Positions 15,810 to 24,151 of a stretch of DNA of 64,000 nucleotides are shown here, one piece after another (within the stretch, counting starts at the first letter, position 1; each line of letters begins with the position of its first letter). The DNA is from Nocardia colli (GTDB lineage Bacteria; Actinomycetota; Actinomycetes; Mycobacteriales; Mycobacteriaceae): positions 124,001 through 188,000 of the forward strand of contig NZ_VXLC01000014.1 in assembly GCF_008704205.1 (NCBI RefSeq). Reading direction: 5' to 3'. A program made the position numbers and the translations under genes. Under the pieces are notes generated by a model, which did no database searches, had not been told where the DNA came from, and saw only the letters and a list, made by a program, of their open reading frames with translations.

Positions 15810-16400
15810 CTACTTCTCCGGTGACTTGGGTCGGGCGCGCAGGTGCGCGCGTTCGCCCTGTTTGCCGAAAAGGCTGAGGAATTCGACGGATTCGGCGGTC
15901 GCGGCCCCGAACCAGTGCGGCACTCGGGTGTCGAACTCGGCCGCCTCGCCGGGGTTGAGCACGAGGTCGCGTTCGCCGAGCACGAGCCGCAGTTTGCCGT
16001 TGAGCACGTAGAGCCACTCGTAGCCCTCGTGGGTTTGCGGCGACGGCTCGGTGCGGCCGGATTTGGCCGGGAGCACCATCTTGTAGGCCTGGATGCCGCC
16101 GGCTCGGCGGGTCAGCGGCAGGATGGTCATGCCGTGCGCGGTCATCGGGCGCAGGTGGATGCGCGGGTCGCCGGTGGGCGGGGCGTCGACGAGTTCGTCG
16201 AGGGTGACGCCGTGCGCGCGGGCGAGCGGGAGCAGTTGCTCGAGCGTCGGGCGCCGGCCGCCGGATTCCAGCCGGGACAGGGTGCTCACCGAGATCCCCG
16301 TGGCCGCGGACAGGGCGGCCAGGGTGGTTTCGCGTTGTTTGCGCAGCGCGCGCAGCCGGGGCCCGACCGCGTCGAGGGCTTGATCGAGGTCGTCGTCCAT
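15810..16400 (-). CDS. XRE-cupin transcriptional regulator
   Basis: A 196-residue regulator: HTH_XRE at about residues 12-67 (LRALRKQRETTLAALSAATG, ISVSTLSRLESGGRRPT) and a C-terminal cupin at about 105-180 (THEGYEWLYVLNGKLRLVLG, LNPGEAAEFDTRVPHWF). Such proteins sense small molecules and usually control the adjacent gene. It is divergent from the thioredoxin-reductase-like flavoprotein; the shared region contains the inverted repeat at 16410-16424. The ATG at 16400 places the HTH at the expected distance from the N-terminus. Confidence 0.93.
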   Translation of the reverse strand: MDDDLDQALDAVGPRLRALRKQRETTLAALSAATGISVSTLSRLESGGRRPTLEQLLPLARAHGVTLDELVDAPPTGDPRIHLRPMTAHGMTILPLTRRAGGIQAYKMVLPAKSGRTEPSPQTHEGYEWLYVLNGKLRLVLGERDLVLNPGEAAEFDTRVPHWFGAATAESVEFLSLFGKQGERAHLRARPKSPEK

Positions 16401-16409
16401 GCCTACAGA

Positions 16410-16424
16410 TTGCCATATCGGCAA
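16410..16424. promoter_or_regulatory. Inverted repeat, candidate XRE-cupin operator
   Basis: TTGCC-ATATC-GGCAA is a perfect 5-bp inverted repeat with 5-bp spacer 10 bp upstream of the XRE-cupin start, followed 7 bp later by a further half-site-like ATTGCA. Position fits control of both divergent genes. Confidence 0.6.
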
Positions 16425-16480
16425 CAAAGATTGCACATACGCCGGATTCGGCGGCATGGTGGTCCGTGGAGGTGGTCATG

Positions 16481-17500
16481 ATGACTGAACAGTTGAAAAA
16501 CGGCTATGACGTGGTGGTGGTCGGCGGCGGCGCGGCCGGATTGAGCGGGGCGCTGATGCTCGGGCGGGCGCGGCGGTCGGTGCTGGTGATCGATGCGGGC
16601 GCGCCGCGCAATGCCCCGGCCACCGGCGTGCACGGGTTGCTGGCCCGGGACGGGATGCCGCCGGGCGAACTGGTGGAGCGCGGGCAGGCCGAGGTGCGCG
16701 GGTACGGGGGCGAGGTGGTTGCCGGCGCGGTCGAGACCGTGTCGCGCGCGGACGGCGGATTCGTCGTGGCGCTGGCCGACGGCCGGACGGTGCGTGCGCG
16801 GCGACTGCTGGTGACCACCGGACTGGTCGATGAATTGCCGGAGATCCCGGGCCTGCGCGAGCGGTGGGGCCGGGATGTGTTGCACTGCCCGTATTGTCAC
16901 GGCTGGGAGGTCCGCGACCAGGCCATCGGCGTGCTCGGCACCGGGCCTATGGCGGTGCACCAGACGTTGCTGTTCCGTCAATGGAGCGACGACATCACCC
17001 TTTTCACGCACACCATGCCGTCGCCCGGCAGCGCGGAGCTGGAGCAGTTCGCCGCGCGCGGCATCACCGTGGTGGACGGCGAAGTGGCGTCGGTGGAGAC
17101 CGTCGACGATCGACTCGTCGGCGTGCGCATGCGCGACGGCCGGCTGGTCCACCGCGCGGCGCTCACGGTCATGAGCCGGATGTCGGCGCGCACCGATTTC
17201 CTTGCCGGACTCGGTCTGCGGCCGACGCAGCATCCGTCCGGTCTGGGCGAGCATCTCGTCGCGGACGCGATGGGCCGGGCCGAGGTGCCCGGCGTGTGGG
17301 TCGCGGGCAACGTCACCGATCTGTCCGCGCAGGTCGGCGGGGCCGCGGCGGCAGGCGCTTTCGCGGCCGCGCAGATCAACGCCGACCTCGTCACCGAGGA
17401 CACCGAACGCGCGGTGGCGGCATATCGAAACACGTTCTCCGCCGAAAACGAGGCGCGCGTCAGCGAATTGGTGTCGGCCGATCGTCGGCACGGCATGTGA
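16481..17500 (+). CDS. Thioredoxin-reductase-like FAD/NAD(P) oxidoreductase
   Basis: A 339-residue two-dinucleotide-binding flavoprotein. The FAD-binding motif VVVVGGGAAGLSGAL is at the N-terminus, the redox-active pair lies in HCPYCHGWEV (CxxC, about residue 135), and a second Rossmann motif GVLGTGPMAV follows; the C-terminal AGNVTDLSAQVGGAAAAGA binds FAD. The HCPYCHGWE context is typical of the low-molecular-weight TrxR-like group that includes GliT-type dithiol oxidases and many of unknown substrate. The protein is probably cytosolic and repressed by the divergent XRE-cupin regulator. ATG codons at 16478 and 16481 are both possible starts. Confidence 0.92.
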   Translation: MTEQLKNGYDVVVVGGGAAGLSGALMLGRARRSVLVIDAGAPRNAPATGVHGLLARDGMPPGELVERGQAEVRGYGGEVVAGAVETVSRADGGFVVALADGRTVRARRLLVTTGLVDELPEIPGLRERWGRDVLHCPYCHGWEVRDQAIGVLGTGPMAVHQTLLFRQWSDDITLFTHTMPSPGSAELEQFAARGITVVDGEVASVETVDDRLVGVRMRDGRLVHRAALTVMSRMSARTDFLAGLGLRPTQHPSGLGEHLVADAMGRAEVPGVWVAGNVTDLSAQVGGAAAAGAFAAAQINADLVTEDTERAVAAYRNTFSAENEARVSELVSADRRHGM

Positions 17501-17522
17501 TTCGGGAAAGACCGGCGGAGTG

Positions 17523-17723
17523 CTAGGCCTCGGGAATCGGAATCAGTTCCAGATGCTCGGCCATTTTGGGCGTCTTGCACGCACTCCGCCCGGTCACCAA
17601 ATTCACCCCGCCCTTGTGCGAAACCAGGAATCTGCCGCACACACAGCGCATATAGCGCACCGCCCCGTGAGTAGAGACAAGCATCGGCGATGGCCAGGAG
17701 CAGGAGGGGCAGGCGGCGGACAT
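17523..17723 (-). CDS. Small zinc-ribbon-like hypothetical protein
   Basis: A 66-residue protein with ACPSCSWPSPML and RCVCGRFLVS, i.e. CxxC and CxC pairs that could bind zinc. The stretch VSTHGAVRYMRCVCG has real protein character. Function unknown. It lies 95 bp downstream of the MMPL gene on the same strand and may be read by transcription from the nlt operon, but nothing else links it. Confidence 0.5.
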   Translation of the reverse strand: MSAACPSCSWPSPMLVSTHGAVRYMRCVCGRFLVSHKGGVNLVTGRSACKTPKMAEHLELIPIPEA

Positions 17724-17818
17724 GGGAGCTAAGCCTGGAGAGCGATCGACGGTATTGCAATCTTCATCGCGGCGTGGCGAATTATAATTGCTGCGCTTCG
17801 ACCGGGCCCCAGCATGAT

Positions 17819-19936
17819 TCAGGGAATTGGTGCTGGTTGTTCCGTGTGTTCGACGGTGGCGGGGATTCGGCGTGGGGTGCGGCGGATCGGGGTCCACCAG
17901 TTCGCGGGGCCCATGAGTTTGACGAGGGCCGGAACCAGAAGCATGCGCACAAGAGTGGCGTCGATCAGGAGCGCGATGATCATGCCGAGACCGAGGAAAC
18001 GCATGGGCGTCAGCGGCGAGAGGGTGAATGCTCCGGTGACGATGACGAGCAAAGTTGCGGCGGCGGTGATCACGCGGGCGGTCTTGAGGGTGCCGATGCG
18101 GACCGACGCCGCGGTGTCGGCTCCGGCATTGTGGGCTTCGACCATGCGCGAGAGGAGGAAGACCTCGTAGTCGGTGGAGAGGCCGAAGACTACGGCGATG
18201 ATGAGCACGAGCATGCCCGCGGCGAGCGGACCGGGGCTGATGCCGAGCAGGCTCGCCAGGTGACCGTCGTTGAAGATCCAGGTGAGGACGCCGAAGGTGG
18301 CGGCCAGGCTGAGGAACGCCATCAGTACGGCCTTGAGCGGCAACACGATCGAGCGGAAGGCCGCGAAGAGCAGCAGCACGGTCGCGGTGACCATGGCGAG
18401 GATCATCCAGGGCATGGCGTGCACGATCGACCGGACGCTGTCGACGGTGGCGGCGGTGTCGCCGCCGATCCGCAGGACGGTGCCGTCCGGCGGGGTGAGC
18501 GCGCGGATGTCTTGTACTGTGGCCGAAGCATTTTCGCTGCGGTCGGTCGCGGTGAGGAATGCGTGGAAGACGACGAAGTCATCGGCGCGGCCCACCTGGA
18601 GTACCTGTCGGACGCCGTCGACGTGACTCAGCGCGGTGCTCGCGGCATCGACCGCGGCGGACTGTGGCGGTCCGTCGGTCCCGTGCAGCACAGCGGTGAC
18701 GCCGCTGCTCGCGGCGGGGAATCCGGCGGTGAGTTCCTCGACGGTGGTGCGCATCTCATTGCCCGCGGGCAACGCCCGATGATCGATGTCGCCGAGTTTC
18801 GCGCCGGTCAGCGGCGCGGCAAGCACCAGAAGCACCGCACCGACGACGATGGCGACCAGGCCCGGCCTGCGCAGCACGGCGTCCACCACCCGGCCCCAGA
18901 ATCGCTCGGTCCGATCCTTGGTGCCCGCCTTGCCGATTCGGGCGCCGAACAGCGCGAGCATGGCGGGCAGCACGGTGAGCGAGAGTCCCGCGGCGAGCGC
19001 GACCGCGGCGATCGCGCCGAAACCCAGCGAGCGCAGCACGGCCTGCGGGAACACGAAGGTTCCGGCGAAGGCACAGATCAACAGCAGTGCGGAGAACGCA
19101 ACGGTGCGACCGGCGGTGGCGCAGGTGCGTTCGATGGCGGACTCGACACTGCGGCCGCCGGCCAGTTCTTCGCGGAACCGGGTCACCAGGAACAGCCCGT
19201 AATCGATGGCCATGCCCAGCCCGAGCAGCGAGGCGATATTCACCGCGAACGTGCTGACTTCGGTGAATTCGGTGAGCACCCGGATGGTGCCCATCGCGCC
19301 GAGCACGGCGAGCACCCCGACCGCGACCGGCATCGACGCCGCGACCAGGCCGCCGAACACCAGCACGAGGATCAGCAAAGTCAGTGGCAGCGAGATGGAT
19401 TCGGCGCGCACCAGATCGTGCTGGGACTGGCCGTTGATCTGGGTCGCCAGCGCGCTGTAGCCGGACAGCTTGGTGTCGATCCCCGGAACCTTCAGCGCCG
19501 CTTCGATATCCGGGTAGGCGGTGACGCGCCGGTTGTCATCGCCGGCGAGAAAGATCGCCGCCAGCGCCTGCCGGTTGTCGGCGGACTTCAGGAACTGTTT
19601 GCGCGGCGGGACGCTGTTCCAATAGGTTTCGATCGGACGCTGGAGCAGCGCCGGATCGATCCGGGCCAGCGACTGCTGAACGCGCGGGCCGATGTCGTCC
19701 AGGCGCTGGCCGTCGGGCGCGGTGTAGAGCGCGACCGCGTCGGGTGTCTGCGGACCGAAGTGGTCGCGGACCAGCCGGTCGACGGCCGCCGATTCACTGT
19801 GCGGGTCATTGAATCCGGCGGCGCTCACCTTGTCGGCGGTGTTCATGCCGAGCAGCCCGAACAGCAGCATCACCCCGACCACCACGGCGAGCACCGTGCG
19901 TGGCCGGGCGATGACGAACCGCGCCCAGCCGGTCAT
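17819..19936 (-). CDS. MMPL family lipid exporter
   Basis: A 705-residue RND/MMPL membrane transporter. The first membrane segment is at about residues 12-32 (TVLAVVVGVMLLFGLLG), followed by a large extracellular loop, a block of five segments (about 175-370) containing GMAIDYGLFLVTRFREEL, a second loop, and a second block with VFGLSTDYEVFLLSRMVEA; the two Asp-Tyr pairs are the proton-relay signature. MMPL proteins export complex lipids across the inner membrane of mycolic-acid bacteria. It is the last gene of the nlt-type operon, overlapping the acyltransferase stop by 4 nt, so its cargo is probably the lipid made by this locus. The ATG at 19936 gives a normal MMPL N-terminus. Confidence 0.92.
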   Translation of the reverse strand: MTGWARFVIARPRTVLAVVVGVMLLFGLLGMNTADKVSAAGFNDPHSESAAVDRLVRDHFGPQTPDAVALYTAPDGQRLDDIGPRVQQSLARIDPALLQRPIETYWNSVPPRKQFLKSADNRQALAAIFLAGDDNRRVTAYPDIEAALKVPGIDTKLSGYSALATQINGQSQHDLVRAESISLPLTLLILVLVFGGLVAASMPVAVGVLAVLGAMGTIRVLTEFTEVSTFAVNIASLLGLGMAIDYGLFLVTRFREELAGGRSVESAIERTCATAGRTVAFSALLLICAFAGTFVFPQAVLRSLGFGAIAAVALAAGLSLTVLPAMLALFGARIGKAGTKDRTERFWGRVVDAVLRRPGLVAIVVGAVLLVLAAPLTGAKLGDIDHRALPAGNEMRTTVEELTAGFPAASSGVTAVLHGTDGPPQSAAVDAASTALSHVDGVRQVLQVGRADDFVVFHAFLTATDRSENASATVQDIRALTPPDGTVLRIGGDTAATVDSVRSIVHAMPWMILAMVTATVLLLFAAFRSIVLPLKAVLMAFLSLAATFGVLTWIFNDGHLASLLGISPGPLAAGMLVLIIAVVFGLSTDYEVFLLSRMVEAHNAGADTAASVRIGTLKTARVITAAATLLVIVTGAFTLSPLTPMRFLGLGMIIALLIDATLVRMLLVPALVKLMGPANWWTPIRRTPRRIPATVEHTEQPAPIP

Positions 19937-21132
19937 CGGACCGGCGAATCGTGCGGCGCCAGATCGGCTTCCAGCGTGGCGGCGATCTTGTCGAGCAGGG
20001 CCTCCAGCCGCGGCTCGATGCCTTCGCCGTTGCGACAGGACACCGTCAGGTCGATCTTCCCGCCCGATTCCATCATTCCGAACAGGAGCGGCATCGCCCC
20101 GCTGTGCTGGGGCAGCACCCGCATGGTGCTGGGCGTCCAGCCGGGCACGGCCATCTCGTCCAGGTCGAACTTGCCCATGTGGGACACGGTGGCCGACACC
20201 ATGTTCCGGTTGAACCGGGCGCCGATCCAGTTGCTGACCCGCAGCACGGACCGGATCGCCGCGGGCGGAAACTTCGACAGGCCGCCGTTGTCGAGCTGGT
20301 TCAGTTCGGTCTTCTGCTGCAACCCGGTGCGCATGCGGGCGCTGACCGTTTCCCAGCTGTCGCCGGGCGCGACGTCGAGAAACAGTGGCAGCGCGAGGTT
20401 TCCGGTGGAGCGCAGCGCCGGATCGTGCCTGCGCAGGTCGACCGGAACCATGAAGCGGGACTTCGAGCCGGTCTCGGCGGCGAGGATCGCCGCGACCCGC
20501 GCGACCATGCCCTTGCCGGTGGCGTGAATGGTCCGGTGCCGCAACAACCAGCGCGACGCCGCCGGATCCTGCCGGCCACGTCCGGTCGGGGCCGGATAGG
20601 TGGGCAGCACCAGCGTCTGCTTGCCCGGCGCCCCGACCTGCGCCACCAGTTCGGCGTCGGAGATCGGGTCGGGCGCACCGACCGGAGCCGCGCCGCGCAG
20701 CGCGCGCAATACGTCGTCGACCCACATTCGCATGCCCATCCCATCCATCACTCCATGGAAGACACGGAACACGACGGCGGTTTGTTCACCGGTCAGCAGC
20801 AGCACCTCGGTGGTCCGATCGGGGGTGGGGCCGATCGGACTGTTGAGCACCTCGTCGTTTTCCAGCGTGGCGTAGTCGAGCGTCCAGCCCGGCACCACCC
20901 GGACCTTGGCCGGGACACCGCTGTCCACCCAGTACTTGCCGTCGCGGACCAGCCGCGCACCGGGATTCGCCGCGGACGCCACGTCCACGGCCCGCTGCAC
21001 CGCGTCGGGGTCGAGGGTGCCGACGCCGTGCACGACCATGTGCATCAGGAACGGCGGCGACACCTCCCTGGTGAAGAAGTACAGGCGCTCCGTGGGCGAG
21101 ATCTTCCGGCGAAAGACGGTGTCTGGGTTCAT
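19933..21132 (-). CDS. PapA-like acyltransferase (condensation-domain fold)
   Basis: A 399-residue protein of the condensation/WS-DGAT/Pap fold. The active-site motif is FHGVMDGMG at about residue 124: the catalytic second His and Asp-Gly of HHxxxDG are kept, the first His is Phe. SPTERLYFF at the start and FMVPVDLRRHDP and SHMGKFDLDEM in the second half fit the same fold. Such enzymes esterify hydroxyl groups of lipids (as PapA5 does) . Position between nltD and the MMPL gene suggests it acylates a hydroxy intermediate or tailors the lactone product. It starts 30 bp after nltD. Confidence 0.8.
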   Translation of the reverse strand: MNPDTVFRRKISPTERLYFFTREVSPPFLMHMVVHGVGTLDPDAVQRAVDVASAANPGARLVRDGKYWVDSGVPAKVRVVPGWTLDYATLENDEVLNSPIGPTPDRTTEVLLLTGEQTAVVFRVFHGVMDGMGMRMWVDDVLRALRGAAPVGAPDPISDAELVAQVGAPGKQTLVLPTYPAPTGRGRQDPAASRWLLRHRTIHATGKGMVARVAAILAAETGSKSRFMVPVDLRRHDPALRSTGNLALPLFLDVAPGDSWETVSARMRTGLQQKTELNQLDNGGLSKFPPAAIRSVLRVSNWIGARFNRNMVSATVSHMGKFDLDEMAVPGWTPSTMRVLPQHSGAMPLLFGMMESGGKIDLTVSCRNGEGIEPRLEALLDKIAATLEADLAPHDSPVR

Positions 21133-21162
21133 GATTGCCTCCGGTGACGACTGGGGGAGTGC

Positions 21163-22209
21163 TCAGCGCAGATGTCGGGTGAGTTCTTCGGCGCCGCCCT
21201 CGGTTTCGAGCCACGCGAGGAAGGTGGCCAGCCCGGTGTCCCGGTCCACGATCGGGGCGTAGCCGAAATCGCGGGTGGCGGCGGTGGTGTCGTAGGTCGC
21301 GCTGCGCGTCATCAGGGCGACGGCGTAGCGGGACAGCGGTGGCGACCAGCGGGTCGCGACGGCCGGTATGCGCCAGAGGGTTTCGATGACGTTCACCACG
21401 GCGTTGATCACCTTGGGGTTCGGCTTGCGGCTCGGCGGCGCGTAGCCGAGATCCGTCGCCACGGAACCGAGGAACTCCCAGACATTGGTCTTCTCGGCGT
21501 CGGCGACGAAATAGGCCTTGCCGCCCACCGCATCCGCGGCCGCCGCCTTGACGCACGCTTCGACGATGTTGTCGACGTGGCACAGCGACGCGTACACGGT
21601 GCGACCGAACGAGATGTCCGGCAGCGTGCCCGCGGCGGTCTTGCCGAGCAGGCGCACGATCGGACCGGACCGGTCGCCCGCGCCCCAGATTGCCCGCGGG
21701 CGCAGCGCGCAGGTGGTGAATCCCTCGGTGTTCGCGGCCAATACGGCGCGTTCGGCCGCGGCCTTGGTCTCCGAGTAGAGGTTCAAATAGCGCCGCGGGT
21801 AGGGGATCGACTCGTCGACGTCGAGCTGATCGCCGCCGTCGTAGTCCATCAACGCGCTCGGGCTGGAGATGAAGACGAAGCGGGACGCGCCGCCGCGGCG
21901 CGCGGCGTCCAGGAGCCGTTCGGTCGCCCGAACGTTCTCCGCCCAGAACTGTTCCCGGGTTCCGCGCTCGTCCACCCGTGCGGCGCTGTGGATCACGATG
22001 TCGACGCCGTTGGTCGCGGCGACCAGCGAGGCGGGGTCGGTCAGGTCGCCGTAGACCAGCTGCACCCGATCGGCGTCCGCGCCGAGGTCGGTCAGCTTGC
22101 TGGTGCGCCGCACCAGGATCGACACATCGTGCTCGCCGTCGCGGACCAGCCTGCGCACGAGCGCGCCGCCGAGGAACCCGGAGGCGCCGGTCACCAATAC
22201 CTTTGTCAT
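21163..22209 (-). CDS. nltD: NltD/OleD-like 3-beta-HSD-family ketoreductase
   Basis: A 348-residue extended SDR. The NAD(P)-binding motif VTGASGFLGGAL is at residues 6-17, the catalytic Tyr-xxx-Lys occurs as LYSETKAAAE (about residue 150), and ALRPRAIWGAGD follows. In the Ole/Nlt pathways the OleD-type enzyme reduces the 2-alkyl-3-keto acid produced by the OleA-type condensation to the beta-hydroxy acid. Location with the other three pathway genes supports that role; without them it would be called a generic NAD-dependent epimerase/3-beta-HSD. The start overlaps the upstream small gene's stop by 4 nt. Confidence 0.85.
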   Translation of the reverse strand: MTKVLVTGASGFLGGALVRRLVRDGEHDVSILVRRTSKLTDLGADADRVQLVYGDLTDPASLVAATNGVDIVIHSAARVDERGTREQFWAENVRATERLLDAARRGGASRFVFISSPSALMDYDGGDQLDVDESIPYPRRYLNLYSETKAAAERAVLAANTEGFTTCALRPRAIWGAGDRSGPIVRLLGKTAAGTLPDISFGRTVYASLCHVDNIVEACVKAAAADAVGGKAYFVADAEKTNVWEFLGSVATDLGYAPPSRKPNPKVINAVVNVIETLWRIPAVATRWSPPLSRYAVALMTRSATYDTTAATRDFGYAPIVDRDTGLATFLAWLETEGGAEELTRHLR

Positions 22210-22481
22210 CGCGTCTCCTGCGTTCGCCACCAGGTCATTCCGAAGATCTGCGTCAGCACGGCCGTCTCGACGGGGGAGCGTCCCGAACCCTCGGCTGCCC
22301 GCAGCGCGGGCCGGATCTGCGCCGCGTGCACGACGATGCTGAGGAACGCGTCGATCCACCACGCGGCGCGCAGCAGCCGGTTCTGCGGCACCTGATCGGT
22401 CGCGACGGCGAGGACGCCACCGGCTAGATACAGCCAGCCGAGGACCGGAATCGCCCGCAGGGCCGTCGTTTTCCCGCTCAT
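22206..22481 (-). CDS. Small membrane protein of the nlt operon
   Basis: A 91-residue protein with about two membrane-spanning stretches, IPVLGWLYLAGGVLAVA (residues 11-27) and AAWWIDAFLSIVVHAAQI (39-56), and a short soluble tail. I do not recognise a family. It overlaps nltC by 4 nt at its start and nltD by 4 nt at its end, so it is translationally locked between the lactone-ring-forming enzyme and the ketoreductase. A scaffold or membrane-anchor role for the biosynthetic enzymes is a plausible inference, nothing more. Confidence 0.75.
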   Translation of the reverse strand: MSGKTTALRAIPVLGWLYLAGGVLAVATDQVPQNRLLRAAWWIDAFLSIVVHAAQIRPALRAAEGSGRSPVETAVLTQIFGMTWWRTQETR

Positions 22482-24151
22482 CCGCGCTTTCCGATCTGCT
22501 CGGCCGCCCACGGGGACAGCAGCTCGCGGCCGATCTTGGCGTTGTGCCGGATATCGACCGGGAACCCCGGGTGGCTCAGGAAATCGGCGATCGCGCGGGT
22601 GAGTTCGAATTCCTGCCCGCGGGCCCGCAGCGCGGCCCCGACCGCCGCGCCGTCGGCCTCCGGCTGCACCTCGAAACACAGCACGGGTCGCTGCGCGCCG
22701 CGCGCACCGACACCGACCAATGCCGTGCGGGCAACGCCGGCAACGGTATTGAAGATCTGCTCGACCTGGACCGTGAACATCGGTCCGTCGGCTGTCTCGA
22801 CCCGCTGACTCTTGCGCCCGCAGAACCAGATTCGGCCCTCGTCGTCGATCCAGGCGAGATCGCCGGTGCGATGCCAGATCCGATCGCCGTCGACGATCTT
22901 GCCCTGCCGGTTCGCCTCCTCCGGCCAGTAGTAATGCGTGCTGACATTCGGACCCGCGACGACGAGTTCGCCGATGCCGCGCGAGTTCTCGAGCTCACCG
23001 GCCAGTTCGTGCACCCGCGCCCAGCTCGGGATCGCCGCGTCGGTGATCGCGATGACGCGAGCATCGATCTTGTCGGCGGGACGCCCGATGCAGGTGCCCT
23101 CGCCCTGGTGCGTGCGCTCCACCAGACCGCCGAACAGTTCCCGGGATTCGATGAGCGACATCGGCAATGCCTCGGTCGACCCGTAGCCGGCGAAGATCTG
23201 CACGTCCTCGGCCAGCACCTCGCGCAGCCCGGCGATGCACCAGTCCGGCACCGGCGCGCCACCGGAATAGATGCTGCTCAACGTCTTCAGCTCGGTCGGC
23301 TGCTGTTCCAGATGGCGCAGCAGCGGAATCAGCAGGGCGGGGGAGGCGAACATCGTCCGCACGCCGAACTTCTCGATCGCGTGCGCGACATGCGCCGGAT
23401 CGGTGGAACCGACCTTGCTCGGGATCAACGGCGGTAGCACGCACCGGGATCCGAGCAGCAGATCGAGAATTCCGACCAGCGGCAACGTGATCAGCGAGGT
23501 CTCCGGCGCGACCTCGCCGCGCGCGGTGTGCACCTGGTCGATCATCGACGCCAGATTGCCGTGGGTCAGCTCGACCGCCTTGGCGGGTCCGGTACTGCCC
23601 GTGGTGAATCCGATGACGAGCACGTCGTCGGCGGGAGCGGGCACCCGCTGCGGTGCCGCGCCAGACGGCGTCCGGCCCCACGCCGCCAGGCGTTCGCCCC
23701 GCCAGAACCAGCGCTTGCCGACGGTCACCGTGGTGCGCACCTTGCGGAAGCTGCGCCGGAACAACACCCGCACGGCGTGCGCGGGCGGAATCCCGATGAA
23801 CGCCTCGGCTTCGACCGCGCGCAGGCAGTGCACCATCTTGCGCAGCCCCATGCCCGGGTCGATCACCACGGGCACGGCGCCGATCTTCAACAGCCCGAAC
23901 AGGATCGCGTACAGCTCCGGGCTCGGCAGCACCAGCACGATGGTGCGGGTGCCCGAGCCGACCCCGGCCGCGGTGAGCCGCTCGGCGATGGCCTCGGACC
24001 AGTCGTCGAGCTCGCGGTAGCTGACGTGCCGATAGGACGGGAGGTCACCCGACGCGGTCCCGTCGGGGTAGATGACCGCCTCTCGATCCGGTTCCGTGCG
24101 CGCGAACGCACGGAACCGGTCGATGGCCGCCCAGTAGGTCGCCGAGGTCAC
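22478..24151 (-). CDS. nltC: NltC/OleC-like beta-lactone synthetase
   Basis: A 557-residue ANL-superfamily enzyme. The P-loop is VIGFTTGSTGPAKAVELTH, the aromatic/adenine motif GYGSTEALP, and the hinge HRTGDLAWIDDEGRIWFCGRK. Its C-terminal end, HPGFPVDIRHNAKIGRELL, is characteristic of OleC-type enzymes. These adenylate a beta-hydroxy acid and close it to a beta-lactone instead of forming a thioester. The start is GTG with a 4-nt GTGA overlap with the upstream nltB-like gene; its own stop overlaps the small membrane protein gene. The closest biochemical precedent is NltC of nocardiolactone biosynthesis. Confidence 0.9.
   Translation of the reverse strand: MTSATYWAAIDRFRAFARTEPDREAVIYPDGTASGDLPSYRHVSYRELDDWSEAIAERLTAAGVGSGTRTIVLVLPSPELYAILFGLLKIGAVPVVIDPGMGLRKMVHCLRAVEAEAFIGIPPAHAVRVLFRRSFRKVRTTVTVGKRWFWRGERLAAWGRTPSGAAPQRVPAPADDVLVIGFTTGSTGPAKAVELTHGNLASMIDQVHTARGEVAPETSLITLPLVGILDLLLGSRCVLPPLIPSKVGSTDPAHVAHAIEKFGVRTMFASPALLIPLLRHLEQQPTELKTLSSIYSGGAPVPDWCIAGLREVLAEDVQIFAGYGSTEALPMSLIESRELFGGLVERTHQGEGTCIGRPADKIDARVIAITDAAIPSWARVHELAGELENSRGIGELVVAGPNVSTHYYWPEEANRQGKIVDGDRIWHRTGDLAWIDDEGRIWFCGRKSQRVETADGPMFTVQVEQIFNTVAGVARTALVGVGARGAQRPVLCFEVQPEADGAAVGAALRARGQEFELTRAIADFLSHPGFPVDIRHNAKIGRELLSPWAAEQIGKRG

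Noticed and set aside
17690..20527. 945-residue plus-strand frame across the MMPL gene
   Set aside because: Antisense shadow of the MMPL and acyltransferase genes; glycine/arginine/aspartate-rich with no domain features.
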